Shown here in pieces: positions 36,967 through 51,061 of a stretch of DNA of 64,000 nucleotides; the first letter of the stretch is position 1; each line of letters begins with the position of its first letter. The DNA lies in the NCBI RefSeq assembly GCF_030247195.1, contig NC_080671.1, positions 212,764,851 through 212,828,850 on the forward strand, written 5' to 3'. The notes beneath the pieces are model-generated. The model had not been told where the DNA came from. It ran no database searches and saw only the letters and a program-made list of their open reading frames with translations. Both the position numbers and the translations under genes were made by a program. Source of the stretch: Topomyia yanbarensis. Lineage: Eukaryota > Arthropoda > Insecta > Diptera > Culicidae.

Positions 36967-38572
36967 TCTCCCACATTTACGAATTGAATTAAGATTTATG
37001 TTTAGTAAGTTGAGGTGATCGTTATTATCCAGGAATAGTAATTAAAATGTTTTTTTTAAAAAACATTTTAATTAGGCAATTACCAGTGTTTCCTTGTATT
37101 CAATGCCTACAACGCGCATCGTAGCTACTGTCACCATAGCAAAAACAACCAAATGAATCGGTTTGTATAAAATTGATGTCATGACAGTATCAAAAACATT
37201 TCTTATCATGATTGTCTCGGATCTTAATAGGCCAGAAAATAAATTCGACGATCATCAACTTGCGTTCCTTGGGACTGACCAGAAAGTAATTGAAATAGTT
37301 TCCAGGAATTCTTCCAACTAGTCGTTCAACTTGAAACCGTTAGCTTAGTCGAGCAGTTGTTAGTTGCTGATTTTCCTGCATTTTTCGATTTATGTTCCAT
37401 TTGGTTGTTTTTGCTATGTTGACAGTAGCTACGATGCGCGTTGTAGGCATTGAATACAAGGAAACACTGGTTTTGCCTATGTACAGCGTAGTTCATGCAA
37501 TGTTTACTTTGGCAACACAATCCTTCGATGCAGAAGCAGTAAATAAAAATATAAAGGGTTAACTTATTTGGTAAAGATGCACACATCAAGCTTAGAACCA
37601 GTTTCGCTACCACCAGATTGAGTATCAAAAGGCGTAGTGATGAAAACAGTCCGACTTGTTCCGAAGTTTACAGTCTTGTCAAAGGGATGAAACTATCAAT
37701 GTTTCTGGAGTAATTAAAAAAACAACATTTTAATTTCTATTCCTGGATAATAACGATCACCTCAACTTACTAAACATAAATCTTAATTCAATTCGTAAAT
37801 GTCCGAAAGATGTGCGTAAAGCATTCGCCGAGAGCAATATATTCATACGGTCCACGATAGTTCTGGGATTGGCAGCACGTATGAAGCCGTTGACCAATCT
37901 TTTTCCTATAAAGGATACGAAAAATGGAAATGTTTATTGTCTTGCCAATCAGTGAAAGCGGCTCGATACGCTATAAAGGAATAAAGTGGTTTGCTCTAGG
38001 CGGCAAAATCACTAGGAATGTAAACATTTCATTTATAAAACAATATTTGGCCAGTTCCTCGTAATTAAAATCAATGGAATAGATTTTATGGACTTGCAAA
38101 TGTGTGCTTCAGATATGTTAAACGGTAGGCGAAATTCATATTAATTGATTATTCACATCCAAATCCGAGTAGGCAATTTTTACACAACTCACTTAAACAT
38201 GTCAGGGCTGGACCCTAGAACATAACCAAAACTGTTACCAAACTAAAACCTTCATTTACGAACCAAACTGGGAATTGAATCAGGTCGTAATAAAGAATTT
38301 GTTGCTTGGGTTAATGAAAAAATCTTAAAATAGGTTTTAAAAATCGCATTAAGGATAAACTTAAAACTATAGCTTAATCAGTCAAAAATTATTAATCTCC
38401 CTAGCAAACAAATCGTAAGATCTACAAGCATTATCTACTACCAGTGGCGGATCCAGGGGGAGGGTGTTGGGGGACCCCCCCCCCCCCCCGACAATTTTAA
38501 AAGTTTCAATTTGTAATTCGTTCTAAATTCAAAACAATTTCAAACGAGATTCTATCACCAAGACTAATTTTA
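36967..38572 (-). repeat. Repeat X, copy 2, internally rearranged
   Basis: 37393-38572 is the reverse complement of roughly 51062-52230. 36967-37392 runs the other way, so part of the unit (about 37087-37155 against 37392-37468) forms an inverted pair. The turn near 37040-37073 is a perfect 16-bp palindrome, AATTAAAATGTTTTTT and its complement. The outer end carries AGTGGCGGATCCAGGGGGAGG and poly(C), a motif seen at the ends of many animal DNA elements. No intact ORF. Confidence 0.8.
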
Positions 38573-40564
38573 ATTAAATGATAGCGGTAAGCTTGAATCT
38601 AGTTGGTACCGCCACACGGTACTATCTTTGATTTTAGGCCTGAGTATAGTCCGGCCTAAGACGTTAGTACCTGTCATTGCAGAAATGGCTGCATCCTGAA
38701 GCCAAATGAAAACAGTGTAAAAAGCCGCCCTGTTCCTCTTGCATACATCTCAATAATTTGAATCAACTTTTCGAACTTTATGTGCAATATTATGGCCCAT
38801 GTTGCACACAAACCATATGAGGGCAAGTAAGCAAGTTTTATCCCGTACGAAAAACAGGTGTAATCGAATTTTAAATGCATTTTTTTAAATATTCTTTATC
38901 GTCCTATATCTAGAAGGTGCTACACGCTCATTTCAAAACGCCACATCGAAGAGTTATATTGCTGGTTAGCAGAAGTCGAATCATATTGAAACAAACTGTC
39001 GAACGAAATTTTATAAATGGATTCAGAGATGAAAATTGCTTTCGTTCGTTAGTTTACCTATGGCTATCAAAATGAGTGAAGTTTAATTTGCTCACAATTT
39101 TTTAGTTATTTTGACATGAGGAAAAGAATATATAATCACAATTTGTTCCCTTTTCTAGTTGTATCTTCTCACAAAGAACACCATAAGCAAGTGGAAGTTT
39201 ATTTATATTTTTACTGCTTTTGAAAGAGTTCAAAAATAAGATTGAATAAAAAATTGTAAATGAAGCCATGCCATATAGCCTAAGTAACAATTTTAAATAT
39301 GACGGCAAACAAACTGTTACAAATATTCTCATTTTGATCGTTATTTAAATGTTATCGGATCTTGCTTGTATTGTTTCGTAATTTATAATTTTCTAGCATA
39401 TCTTGAACGATTTGCATTTCCGCTGTAGTACAAATTTTCGTTTAATTCTTTATGATAGAACAGATATGCACAGGGTATGAAAGAGCTGTGAAAGCTGAGA
39501 CTAGACAGATGACTTGACAAAATGACGCAAAAAGTTGAATACGGAAAAATCGCTTAAATCGTGTCGGAACTTAAGGGGGGTTGTGTAAGGTATTATCGGC
39601 AAAAAATTGGATACTATATTTTTTTTCGATGCAAAGATTCTTTGTCTTTTCAGTCAGGCGCCACATCGGAATCTTGTTTTGCGGTATACACCATAACTCA
39701 AAATCTACTGGACAAACGTTGAGACATTTGCACAGTTGTTTTTCACAGCATTTCACAAGTAATTAAGGGAGCTTTTATTTTTTGGTCGATTCTCGATTTT
39801 TTCGTAGTACTTTAAAACCAAAGTCCGATTATTGCTAAAACAACGATTAACATGATATTGTAAAATAATAATATTTAGCAGTTTGCAAAAAGCTCTTATA
39901 GTTGCCTGGGCAATGATGTGAAGAAGAAGAACTGGGCAAAATTCAGAACGATTGGTCCAAGAAATTTTGTCTGCATCCAGCATCAGGTTCAATTTGTAAA
40001 TTTATAATTGTCAATTCATTATCAGACAGATGGCAGACTATACGAAGTAACTAATTATAATTTTTATTAAATAAAATTACTGAACTTTTGGTATTTCAGA
40101 CATGGTTGGATAATCGTGCTGATAATTTGAATTGCTTCATTTTCAGCAAAGTAGGTCTGCCAAATTCTATATGCATGGTTAGTAGACTAGTTGGGTAGGA
40201 TGGTATAATAAGCCCCACCAGGCTAAAATTTAAGATTTCCATTCCATGGACGACATAATTATCTGAAGCAAATAAATAATTTATATTGCATTTTTCATGT
40301 GTTGCAGAACAGCAACTGATACAAACTTTTCAAAAGATGTAAGCTTCCACTCTTTTTCTATAAGCATTTGATTTAATTTGGAACAGTCAAATTTGGCTGA
40401 ACTGACAAACTACTAAGTGTAATGTTAGAGAAGCTCTTCAAGCCCTTGGAGTGGCTAGCGCCTAACAATATAACTCTATAACGTTCTCGATAGTATGCAC
40501 CATTATTAGCAAAATAACGTTTTAGTCAATTATGGATCTTAAATAATAAATTGTTTAAGCGGTT
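38573..40564. other. Non-coding interval
   Basis: AT-rich, with no supported gene, RNA or clear repeat boundary. An inverted pair GGTACCGCCACACGGTACTA lies near 38604. Confidence 0.45.
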
Positions 40565-41050
40565 ACTTCACTGTAGAATTTTAAAACAATAGATTTTCTA
40601 TTTATTAGTCTAAAATGTGCTTTAGGATGTAAAAAATGATATCCCAAAACATGGAGAACGAAAACAATCCAAAAGTATAATTTTCAATTTTGCCGCATCG
40701 CTTCTTACGTATAACTCATGTGTACTGCAAACTTTAACCGCGTTTTTCTCGAAACCACTGGCCGGAAATGTAACTCGAGCTAATGATTTTTGGTCGCTTT
40801 GAAATTTTCACAGTATATTCAAAATTGATTTTTCAAGTCACGTACGCAGGATTAAATTTTTTATTGCTTACCTTTTTATTGATTAACGATTTTGTGTAGA
40901 TTTCTATGACATTATCTACGTTTTTTCACTCACAACTGCGCCATTTCGCTTAAAATCAAAATATCGAAAAAATCCTACGTACATTGCTATTGACATAAGG
41001 AATCAGAAAAACTTTAGTTTATGGCGCTAGGTCAAAAATCACGGGAGATA
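40565..41050. repeat. Dispersed repeats shared with 25235-25460 and 22000-22110
   Basis: 40565-40805 is a diverged direct copy of 25235-25460. 40930-41040 matches 22000-22110 in reverse complement. Both are old and unclassified. Confidence 0.55.
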
Positions 41051-43175
41051 GATTTCCGACTGTGGACCCCTTCCAAAAAACGCGCATGAGGTGAAAATGC
41101 TGCAGAGGCGCCATCTTCTGATGAAATTGCTCGAAAAAATTATTTTATTTGATACAATACTTATGTTATAAATCCCATTCAACACGATGTCGATTCACCA
41201 TTTTATTGAGCTATAAAAAAAATTCTCGAAATAATCAGACTATTAAATGGCATAAACAGTGAATTTTAAATTGACTTTATTGTACAGTTTTTTAACATAG
41301 CCGTGTATCAGAACGCAGCAATGCAAATGGCAGCATCATGTTACCGGAAGAAGACAAAAATATGCAAAAAATTGTCATGCTTCTCTTGCATACATTTCGT
41401 TATTTTCAATCCTCTCTTCGGCTTCTTTCTGGATAAATATGGCTTTCTTTGCTCGCAATAAAGATGGCAATAAATAAGCCAGTTTATCAGGTAGGAAGGA
41501 CAAGCACTGTCGAAGTACACTAATAAAATAAAATACCAATTAATACGTAGAAAACTACGCATTTTCAATAGAAGTGGAATAACCCATTAAGTGGGTAAAG
41601 AGTTCGTATCCATAAATGAATACAACTCTTGTACGTCAACCTGGGTATGTTTTACCCTTTATTTTTCGCAGAACTGTTACAACAAAACGCGTGAAAAATA
41701 TCCATTCATGAAAATCGCGCCAGAATGAAAAATACTGTCAATAGAATTATTTCTGAATTAAAAAAAAACCATAAAATAATATTCATTTCACATTATTGTC
41801 TCCTTAACTACTTAACAAAATCAAACCGCCAACTGGATATATTTTTAATGGCTGGATCTTTTGGCTGCTCCAAAAATGCCAAACGCATATTTGCAACATC
41901 CTCAGTAGTTAAAATAGCCGTTTTTTATGAGCATTGCCGAAATGTTCCGTTTCCGCCACGTACTCAGATGCAGGTCGGTAATTTGCACCTTCCGCTACGA
42001 ACCTTAGTTTGCAGGGTAACTCGCTTAAAATAATTCTTAATGACTTTTCACTCATTATTAAGATCAGTATATCCATTGACATTATCTCATAGAGTAGTTG
42101 TGAAATGAAAAAAAGCACCAATTGTTAGAAGCAATAAAATACCCATTTTTTGACAGCTCGAATAACTTCCGAAAATAAGCAATTTGAATACATAAAATGG
42201 GTAAAGTTTTTTTTACCGTGTTTATCTACCTGCATTTTTTTATTTCCTCGTTCTTTTCCTTCTCTCTACACGCTTGATTCCAATTGCACATCAAAGGGTT
42301 ACAATAGAGCACGTTTGGATAAATTGAGATCAATTCAGATCAAAGGTGTTTTTGTGAATTAGAAACAGAACTACAATAAGAAGTGTTTTGATTCTTTTCT
42401 TTTTGCTTATAGCTAAGAGAATAAGCGGGACCATTTAATTATTTAATATAAATCGATAACATATTTTCACGAATTATTGCCCATATATCTATTGTATAAC
42501 AGATCAAAGAAAGTAAATAACGGAAGAAAATTATTGTTTTTAGGGGATAGATCCAAACAAATGGTAATTGGATATAGATCGTCAAATGCAATATTTTATG
42601 AATTTACTTACACTGGTCGTTAGCAAATTGAATCAGAATGTTAACCGCTTAGAAATTATCTTCACAAATACCCTAAGCTAAGATTAAATAATTGATTTTA
42701 AATATGTGCAATGTTCCAATAAGAATAAAATCACATAAAACATCTGAATGCAAAATGTTTTGAAATTTATTGTGAACACAACGGTGATCAATATATTTAT
42801 TTCGATTTTTGGCATAAATCGTTCCAATTTGCATTGATGCATTATAGAAATATATCTATATTCTGTCTGCAACAGTGCAAAAAAAAATAAATATAACATT
42901 CGTGAATATAAATGATCATTCTGTCAAAGTTTAATTTTCTGTTTGATCTTTGTTTACTTTTTATTTAAACCTCGCTGAAAAACGTGTATAATTGTAATTC
43001 GCAGACCTTCATTGATAATTGATCTTTATTCCAAACTTGTGAAAATTCACTTGAAACGAAAATAAATGTTCTCCCCCACGTCGATAGGTATCATGTTCAA
43101 TTAGAATGACACTCACAGTTCATTTTAAATTCAAATTGAAATATTTTAACCAATTTTTTAATCAAAGTATGAAAT
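41051..43175. other. Non-coding interval
   Basis: No supported gene. A 102-codon frame at 41725 has no motif. Short palindromic pieces such as ACCCATTAAGTGGGTAAAG (41583) suggest decayed inverted-repeat elements. Confidence 0.45.
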
Positions 43176-43417
43176 CTTGACAAACATATGATTCCGGCTT
43201 AAAAGCCAACTGTCAAAATTCTCTTTGAAGAGGAATTCCGGACAAACCGTTACTCGCCAATCACAGATGTTGGCAGTAAACAAAAGAGAAAAATTTTCTC
43301 TTGCATTAACTGCTATGAACTGTGTTTATCCAGAGACGGTTTGTCCGGAATTTCCTTACAAAGAGAATTTTGACAGTTGGGTTTTAACCAGTAATCATAT
43401 TTTTGTCGAGAAATAAC
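43176..43417. mobile_element. Near-palindromic MITE, copy 1 (~240 bp)
   Basis: Long terminal inverted repeats: TTGACAAACATATGATTCCGG ... GCCAACTGTCAAAATTCTCTTTG against CAAAGAGAATTTTGACAGTTGG ... AATCATATTTTTGTCGAGA. A second copy with better-matched ends lies at 53280-53524. The element would form a long hairpin when transcribed. Confidence 0.8.
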
Positions 43418-44935
43418 TATCATGGCACCAATTACAACCGATGGTTCAGCCACCTCTAGCTCGACGAGCGCCTATTCAAACTGAATAAAAACATGGATTT
43501 GTATATCAATTTATTTTCTTTTGTGCATATTATGTCACTACAAAGTACTGTACATCATCGGCCAACTTTCAACTATCCAACACGTTAAAGTTCTATTAAA
43601 TACAAATATGTTAATACGGAATGCTCTGATGATTTTTCGTGGACACGTTTTAAGCTACCCTGTACCTGAAAAGGTACAGTGTCAAAGTGACAGCGTACTT
43701 TGATACAAATATATAGAAAACTAGGACCACTGTAGACCGCATAAACAATCTATAACAGCGTTACCATGGATAAGATTTATTATTTAGAAAATATCGAATA
43801 GAGAGTTTCAATTGAAAATTAGTGTGATGGGAATTCAAAAATAAATACTTTGTGACGACCAACGTGCTAATTTTTCAAATTAGTGGTGAATTTATCAGTA
43901 GCACAAATTCTTCGAGGACGGCCGGGAAATCATCGAAGACCAACTCGCGGAAACTGTCGACATTGAAATGTCCTGCATAGCAATTTGTTGCACAATACGG
44001 TGCGGCAAATTTGGATCTAGCTCTGCCCACGTTTTATTTTGTTTCGACCTGAATGGTTTTCCCCTGGGCGACTTTCATCTTCGACTTGTTACGGGATGTT
44101 CTTGACGGCCTTGTGCCCCTGGTAGGTTTGCAATCAGGACGGATCTGCATCTCCGTAAGCCTTTAAAAGAAGGTCTTGAGTCCTTGTAATTTTTTTAATG
44201 AGTTTCACATAAAACTTAATTACTTAGTGCTACTTTATCGAGCGTAACGTTTTTACAACTCAAATTAAGTAACAGCACAAGAACCACTTACATGTCAAGC
44301 GATGCTACCCCAACTGCTAACGTTAGCAACCGGCGTTGTGTTACATTTGAAAGAGCAATATTTAATGAAACTTCGGATGCCTCGAAGCCTCGGCATGACA
44401 AAAGTTAGGTTACTTTCTGTATGGTGGTAGTTCTATGCTTCGTCAACATGTTCTCGCAGATTACCTCAGGTCGTTAGTCTTAAGTAATACAGAAGTAAAA
44501 TTTCTCGATTGGGCCACAAGACGAGGCAAATTATCAAACTTTTAAGAACTTACTGGCAATTTGAGCTAAATCATTTGGTTGATTAATTTCAATGGAATTC
44601 TGGGAAGCTTCCCTTTATGAAGCTGGCTTACTTATCAAAAAACTTCTGAGATATAAATTGAGCATGCATATGTGGATTTATTTCCTTTCATTTTCAGTAA
44701 TAATTGGTAGTACATATTGAACCATATAACGTGCACTGAAAAATGTTGAACAACGTGTACTTTTCGGTTGAAGCATTGATTTGCCTATTGCCTATCGTAC
44801 TCAACTGCACTGAAAAGTTAACTTCAGCAGATTGTGGACAGAATCGTCAATCCATAATGCGCTGCTTTCGTTGTCTCTGCGATCCACTGATTGGCGCTTG
44901 AAGACTATAAGCTGTTGTACTCCAGGGCCGGGATT
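43418..44935. other. Non-coding interval with a coding-like remnant
   Basis: The minus strand at about 43890-44165 reads IRPDCKPTRGTRPSRTSRNK to a stop, and in a second frame AAPYCATNCYAGHFNVDSFR then LVFDDFPAVLEEF. The composition looks like protein, but I cannot identify it, and it is broken. The rest shows no gene. Confidence 0.3.
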
Positions 44936-45323
44936 TTGCGCCGGACTTTGATCGCGGTAAATTTTCTGCCGCAATCTCTCTAGACAGTCAAACCAAAAGT
45001 TCTGCTGCTTCTAAAAATACAAAATCTTTCTAAATGGCACAGAATTTTAAAACTAATAAATATGTACGTTTATCCCGTCGGAAACAATTCACGTTGGATT
45101 GACCGGCCGGATTATTTGTGTGTAGATTTGTTAAAATCCGTGATGTTTTACGCGATTGAGTTTATACCTCGGGAATACTGAAATTCATCTCCCATTGGAA
45201 ATACATGGGGAACAAAATTCCGCGTAGCCTTTAAGGCTACTTTACACCCCGGGAATCTGATCGCGAATTTTTCTCCCCGTGTATTATAAACGGCAAATGG
45301 ATTTTCATTTTCCGCGACGGGAA
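44936..45323 (+). repeat. Interspersed repeat hosting the LTR insertion (left part)
   Basis: Blocks such as GTCAAACCAAAAGTTCTGCTGCTTCTAAAAATAC and GGATT-TTTGTGTG-AGA-TT-TTAAAATCC-GTGA recur at about 48340-48360 (inverse) and 48520-48680 (direct). Several copies of one unit surround the LTR element, possibly as an older inverted-repeat element. Confidence 0.55.
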
Positions 45324-45328
45324 AAAGT

Positions 45329-45538
45329 TGTCGTGACTGGAGATTTTGCGTCTGCTCTCATCTATTTCCTTCCAAAAACTGAAGCTAGATTGTCTGTCAC
45401 AACAACCAAGGCCTGCTAACATAAAATCATTCTTCCGTTTGATTTTATTGCATCAAGACAAGAACAGGATAGAGGTTGAGTAGATATTGAGGTTCAATAT
45501 TGATTTATTATTTTATTTATGCTGGCTCATACCCTACA
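45329..45538 (-). repeat. 3' LTR (210 bp)
   Basis: Identical as read to 47915-48124. On the minus strand it begins TGTAGGGTATGAGCC, contains AATAAAATAATAAA and a further AATAAAA that could serve in polyadenylation, and ends CAGTCACGACA. Confidence 0.85.
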
Positions 45539-45553
45539 TCTTCCTCCTCTTCT
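45539..45553 (-). promoter_or_regulatory. Polypurine tract
   Basis: Fifteen purines on the minus strand (AGAAGAGGAGGAAGA) directly before the 3' LTR, the position where plus-strand DNA synthesis is primed in LTR retroelements. Confidence 0.75.
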
Positions 45554-46051
45554 ACTCTATTTAAGAGTGTGAATCTCCATTCAATCAGGCTTTTGTGTGA
45601 CAGCTATGCAACAATTGACTTATTTGACGTCTAGGACGCCAACACAGTTGCAATGTGTATGAACACATAAGTATAAGAAAAAAGAAACGCACACAGCGGT
45701 TATCCACCATATTTAACAAGATTTGTCAAAAATTCCATCCGATTTAACCTCAATCACATACTAACACAACTGCCCATGGATTATTCCATGCGAAGAATGA
45801 ACGACTTGTAAAAACACGATGCAAGCAATAATTTATACTACGTTCACATCTCATCATTCTTCACATTTCACTGTTTTTTCTAATCTCTTTTCTTATCATT
45901 CATTAAATTACTCTTTACTCTGAATTATTTATACTTTGGTCCTTACTATACCATTTTTTCTCTTTATTCTACGGTACTATTTGCTCATTAATTTGCTCTC
46001 TAGGTTACTGCTTATTATTATGTCTTTAATTGTTACTCTTTTAATCATCTT

Positions 46052-46976
46052 CTTTACTCTTTGCTCTTTGCTCTTTACTCTTTACTCTTACTCTTTACTC
46101 TTTACTCTTTACTCTTTACTCTTTACTCTACTCTTTACTCTTTACTCTTTACTCTTTACTCTTTACTCTTTACTCTTTACTCTTTACTCTTTACTCTTTA
46201 CTCTTTACTCTTTACTCTTTACTCTTTACTCTTTACTCTTTACTCTTTACTCTTTACTCTTTACTCTTTACTCTTTACTCTTTACTCTTTACTCTTTACT
46301 CTTTACTCTTTACTATTTACTCTTTACTCTTTACTCTTTACTCTTTACTCTTTACTCTTTACTCTTTACTCTTTACTCTTTACTCTTTACTCTTTACTCT
46401 TTACTCTTTACTCTTTACTCTTTACTCTTTACTCTTTACTCTTTACTCTTTACTCTTTACTCTTTACTCTTTACTCTTTACTCTTTACTCTTTACTCTTT
46501 ACTCTTTACTCTTTACTCTTTACTCTTTACTCTTTACTCTTTACTCTTTACTCTTTACTCTTTACTCTTTACTCTTTACTCTTTACTCTTTACTCTTTAC
46601 TCTTTACTCTTTACTCTTTACTCTTTACTCTTTACTCTTTACTCTTTACTCTTTACTCTTTACTCTTTACTCTTTACTCTTTACTCTTTACTCTTTACTC
46701 TTTACTCTTTACTCTTTACTCTTTACTCTTTACTCTTTACTCTTTACTCTTTACTCTTTACTCTTTACTCTTTACTCTTTACTCTTTACTCTTTACTCTT
46801 TACTCTTTACTCTTTACTCTTTACTCTTTACTCTTTACTCTTTACTCTTTACTCTTTACTCTTTACTCTTTACTCTTTACTCTTTACTCTTTACTCTTTA
46901 CTCTTTACTCTCTACTCTCTACTCTCTACTCTTTACTCTTTACTCTTTACTCTTTACTCTTTACTCGTTACTTACT
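46052..46976. repeat. Heptanucleotide satellite (TTTACTC)n
   Basis: Roughly 128 units of a 7-bp repeat, highly uniform, with variants at both edges and one near 46313. Because 7 is not a multiple of 3, forward frames translate as a 7-residue Leu/Phe/Thr/Tyr/Ser repeat; these are not proteins. The array lies inside the LTR element, nearer its 3' end when read in element orientation. Confidence 0.95.
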
Positions 46977-47124
46977 CTTCACTGTTTACTTGTTACTCTT
47001 TACTTTTTGCTCTTTACTTTTTTCTTCTTTACTCTTTACTGTTGGTTCTTTACTCTTTGCACTAAATTCTCGGTTGTTACTCTTTAACCATCATTACTTA
47101 CGCTTTATTTTTTAAAGTATTCCA

Positions 47125-47762
47125 TATAGCAAGACTATGCGTTATCCCCTCAAGAGATGGAACGCATCCATATTGTTGTTGCTCTGTTAATTTCTTGGTA
47201 AACTTACTTCTCGCAGCAAAAACTTACCCATTCGGGGAAAATCGTATGTTGCTGCACAAAGCAACGGTTTTCCACTCGAGGAAATGATCTGTTGCTACAC
47301 GGAGCAATAATTGTCCCGCTCGGAGGAATAATATTAGGCGACTCAGGGCTTTCTCACGTGGAAGACTTGAGCTTCTTTAGTTTTTAAAACACAGCTGCAT
47401 CACTAAGCATAATCAACAAAAAAAATATCGATTTTCTACAAGAGCATGTCCATCAAAGCAAACACGTGTCATTCCGCAGTTATACTTTCTTCTTCCAAAT
47501 GAACTTTTCTCTACCAAAACTATGCGTCATCCGCTCGAGGAATGGAACGCATCCACATCGTTGTGGATCTGTTAAGTTCTTGTTAAACTTGCTTTTCACA
47601 GCAAAAGATTTTCCATTCGGAGGAAATCATATAATGCCACACAGAGCAATGGTTTTTTCACTTGTGGAAGTGATCTGTTGCCACACGAAGCAATAATTGT
47701 CCCACTCGGAGGAATCATATTTTGCCACACAGAGCTTTCTCACTCGGGAGACTTATTCGTGT
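47125..47762. repeat. Tandem duplication of ~390 bp inside the LTR element
   Basis: 47130-47370 and 47517-47760 share GACTATGCG-ATCC, GGAACGCATCCA, GAGCAATAATTGTCCC-CTCGGAGGAAT and AGGGCTTTCTCAC or AGAGCTTTCTCAC in order. Shorter CTCGGAGGAAT/GCAACGG-like modules recur within each copy. No ORF. Confidence 0.7.
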
Positions 47763-47895
47763 AGCAACTCGGAGCTGCATCACGAAACAATCAATTTTTC
47801 TAATTTCGGAAAACAGTAGCATAGTGTTTTAAAATCAGAACCAGTGTCCAGCTGGTTGCTATTTCATAACAAAAACTACTGGCAAAATCTTACCG

Positions 47896-47913
47896 GGAGC
47901 GTTGTTTGCGCCA
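47896..47913 (-). promoter_or_regulatory. Primer binding site (candidate)
   Basis: TGGCGCAAACAACGCTCC starts one or two bases inside the 5' LTR on the minus strand. TGG complements a tRNA CCA end. I cannot say which tRNA matches the rest. Confidence 0.6.
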
Positions 47914-47914
47914 T

Positions 47915-48124
47915 TGTCGTGACTGGAGATTTTGCGTCTGCTCTCATCTATTTCCTTCCAAAAACTGAAGCTAGATTGTCTGTCACAACAACCAAGGCCT
48001 GCTAACATAAAATCATTCTTCCGTTTGATTTTATTGCATCAAGACAAGAACAGGATAGAGGTTGAGTAGATATTGAGGTTCAATATTGATTTATTATTTT
48101 ATTTATGCTGGCTCATACCCTACA
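47915..48124 (-). repeat. 5' LTR (210 bp)
   Basis: Identical to 45329-45538. It is the 5' LTR because the primer-binding-site candidate lies inside it and the polypurine tract lies beside the other copy. Followed by AAAGT, the right half of the target duplication. Confidence 0.85.
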
Positions 48125-48129
48125 AAAGT

Positions 48130-48830
48130 CTACATGAAAAACTCAAGATTCGTAAAGTATAAATCTAAATTCTAGAAAACGTCACGGATTTTTAAAAATC
48201 TCCACACATGAAATCCACTCGGAAACAATTCAACATGAATTGTTTCCGAAGGAAAAATGGTGTTTTTATCAGGTTTAAAATTCGGTGTTATTTTGAAATC
48301 GGTGGTATTTTTTTAGAAATAGTAGAACTTTTGGTTTGACAGTTTTTAGAAATAACAGCGGAAAATTTTCTGCGCCGAAAATCTGGCACAACATTCCGGC
48401 CCAAATTCCGCGATCAAAGTGTACAGTAGCCTTAAAGGCTAGTTTATAGTTCTAGAAATGGGTCACGGGATTGGTGTCGAGATTTGATCAGCGAAAATTT
48501 TCCGCCGAGATTTTTCCAAACTGTCAAACCAAAAGCTCTACTGCTTCTAAAAATACCAGCAGCATCAAATTTTAAACCAAATTAAAACACCCTTTTCCCT
48601 GTAGGAAAAAATTTCTGTTGAATTATTCCCGGACGGATTTTTGTGTGGAGTTTTAAAATCCCGTGACGTTTTCCACTGTTGGGTTTAAACTTCATTAAAA
48701 CGGTCATGTTTGTGAAGACTCATTTTCTGCTATGAGATTTGAAATCCCGTGCTCCATTTAAAATACATAGGAGCCGAAATCTCGTGACACATTTCCCGAA
48801 TAGTAAACTCGCCTTAAAGTTCGTGAAGTT
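48130..48830. repeat. Interspersed repeat hosting the LTR insertion (right part)
   Basis: Inverse then direct copies of the unit described at 44936-45323. CAGTAGCCTTAAAGGCTAGTTTATAG at 48423-48448 is the counterpart of TAGCCTTTAAGGCTACTTTACAC near 45227. No coding sequence. Confidence 0.55.
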
Positions 48831-50862
<2,032 letters not shown>

Positions 50863-50874
50863 GTACAATTTGGA

Positions 50875-51045
50875 TTCAAGGTACAGAACATTGTCGGAAT
50901 AAAATAAATTAACAAAACTCCATTTTCATTAATAAAAAATAGCAACACTGTTCGGAAGATTTCGGCATGGTGAAAATAGACGAAAAGAAGAATGCCGTAG
51001 GAAAAATAAGAAGCCGATTGTCACGTCTTGTCTTAAGCTTAGTAT
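50875..51045 (+). repeat. Left arm of a ~170-bp inverted repeat
   Basis: Reverse complement of 55031-55203, nearly identical (CAATGTT/AACATTG end, AAAACTCCATTTTCATTAATAAAAAATAGC, GCCGATTGTCACGTCTTGTCTTAAGC). Part of it (ATAGCAACACTG ... ATTGTCACGTCTTGTCTTA) resembles 58254-58397, so it belongs to a dispersed family. Confidence 0.75.
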
Positions 51046-51061
51046 GTACCTCTTGCGAAAT

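Larger units (their letters stand above)
45329..48124 (-). mobile_element. Non-autonomous LTR retrotransposon (TRIM/LARD-like) with satellite core
   Basis: Identical 210-bp direct repeats (45329-45538 and 47915-48124) start TG and end CA. They are flanked by the 5-bp duplication AAAGT (45324-45328 and 48125-48129). Read on the minus strand, a primer-binding-site-like TGGCGCAAACAACGC follows the 5' LTR after one or two bases (47913 downward). A polypurine tract, AGAAGAGGAGGAAGA, precedes the 3' LTR (45539-45553). The 2.4-kb interior has no gag or pol. It holds a ~900-bp array of a 7-bp unit and a duplicated ~390-bp segment. Identical LTRs imply recent insertion, so proteins must have come from another element. 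Confidence 0.85.

Noticed and set aside
46052..46976. Telomeric repeat
   Set aside because: The unit is TTTACTC, not TTAGG-like, and it lies inside an element with LTRs and a target duplication.
45936..47087. A 383-residue Leu/Phe/Tyr-rich repetitive 'protein'
   Set aside because: It is the translation of the 7-bp TTTACTC array. Other forward frames across the array are also open and give the same repeat peptide.
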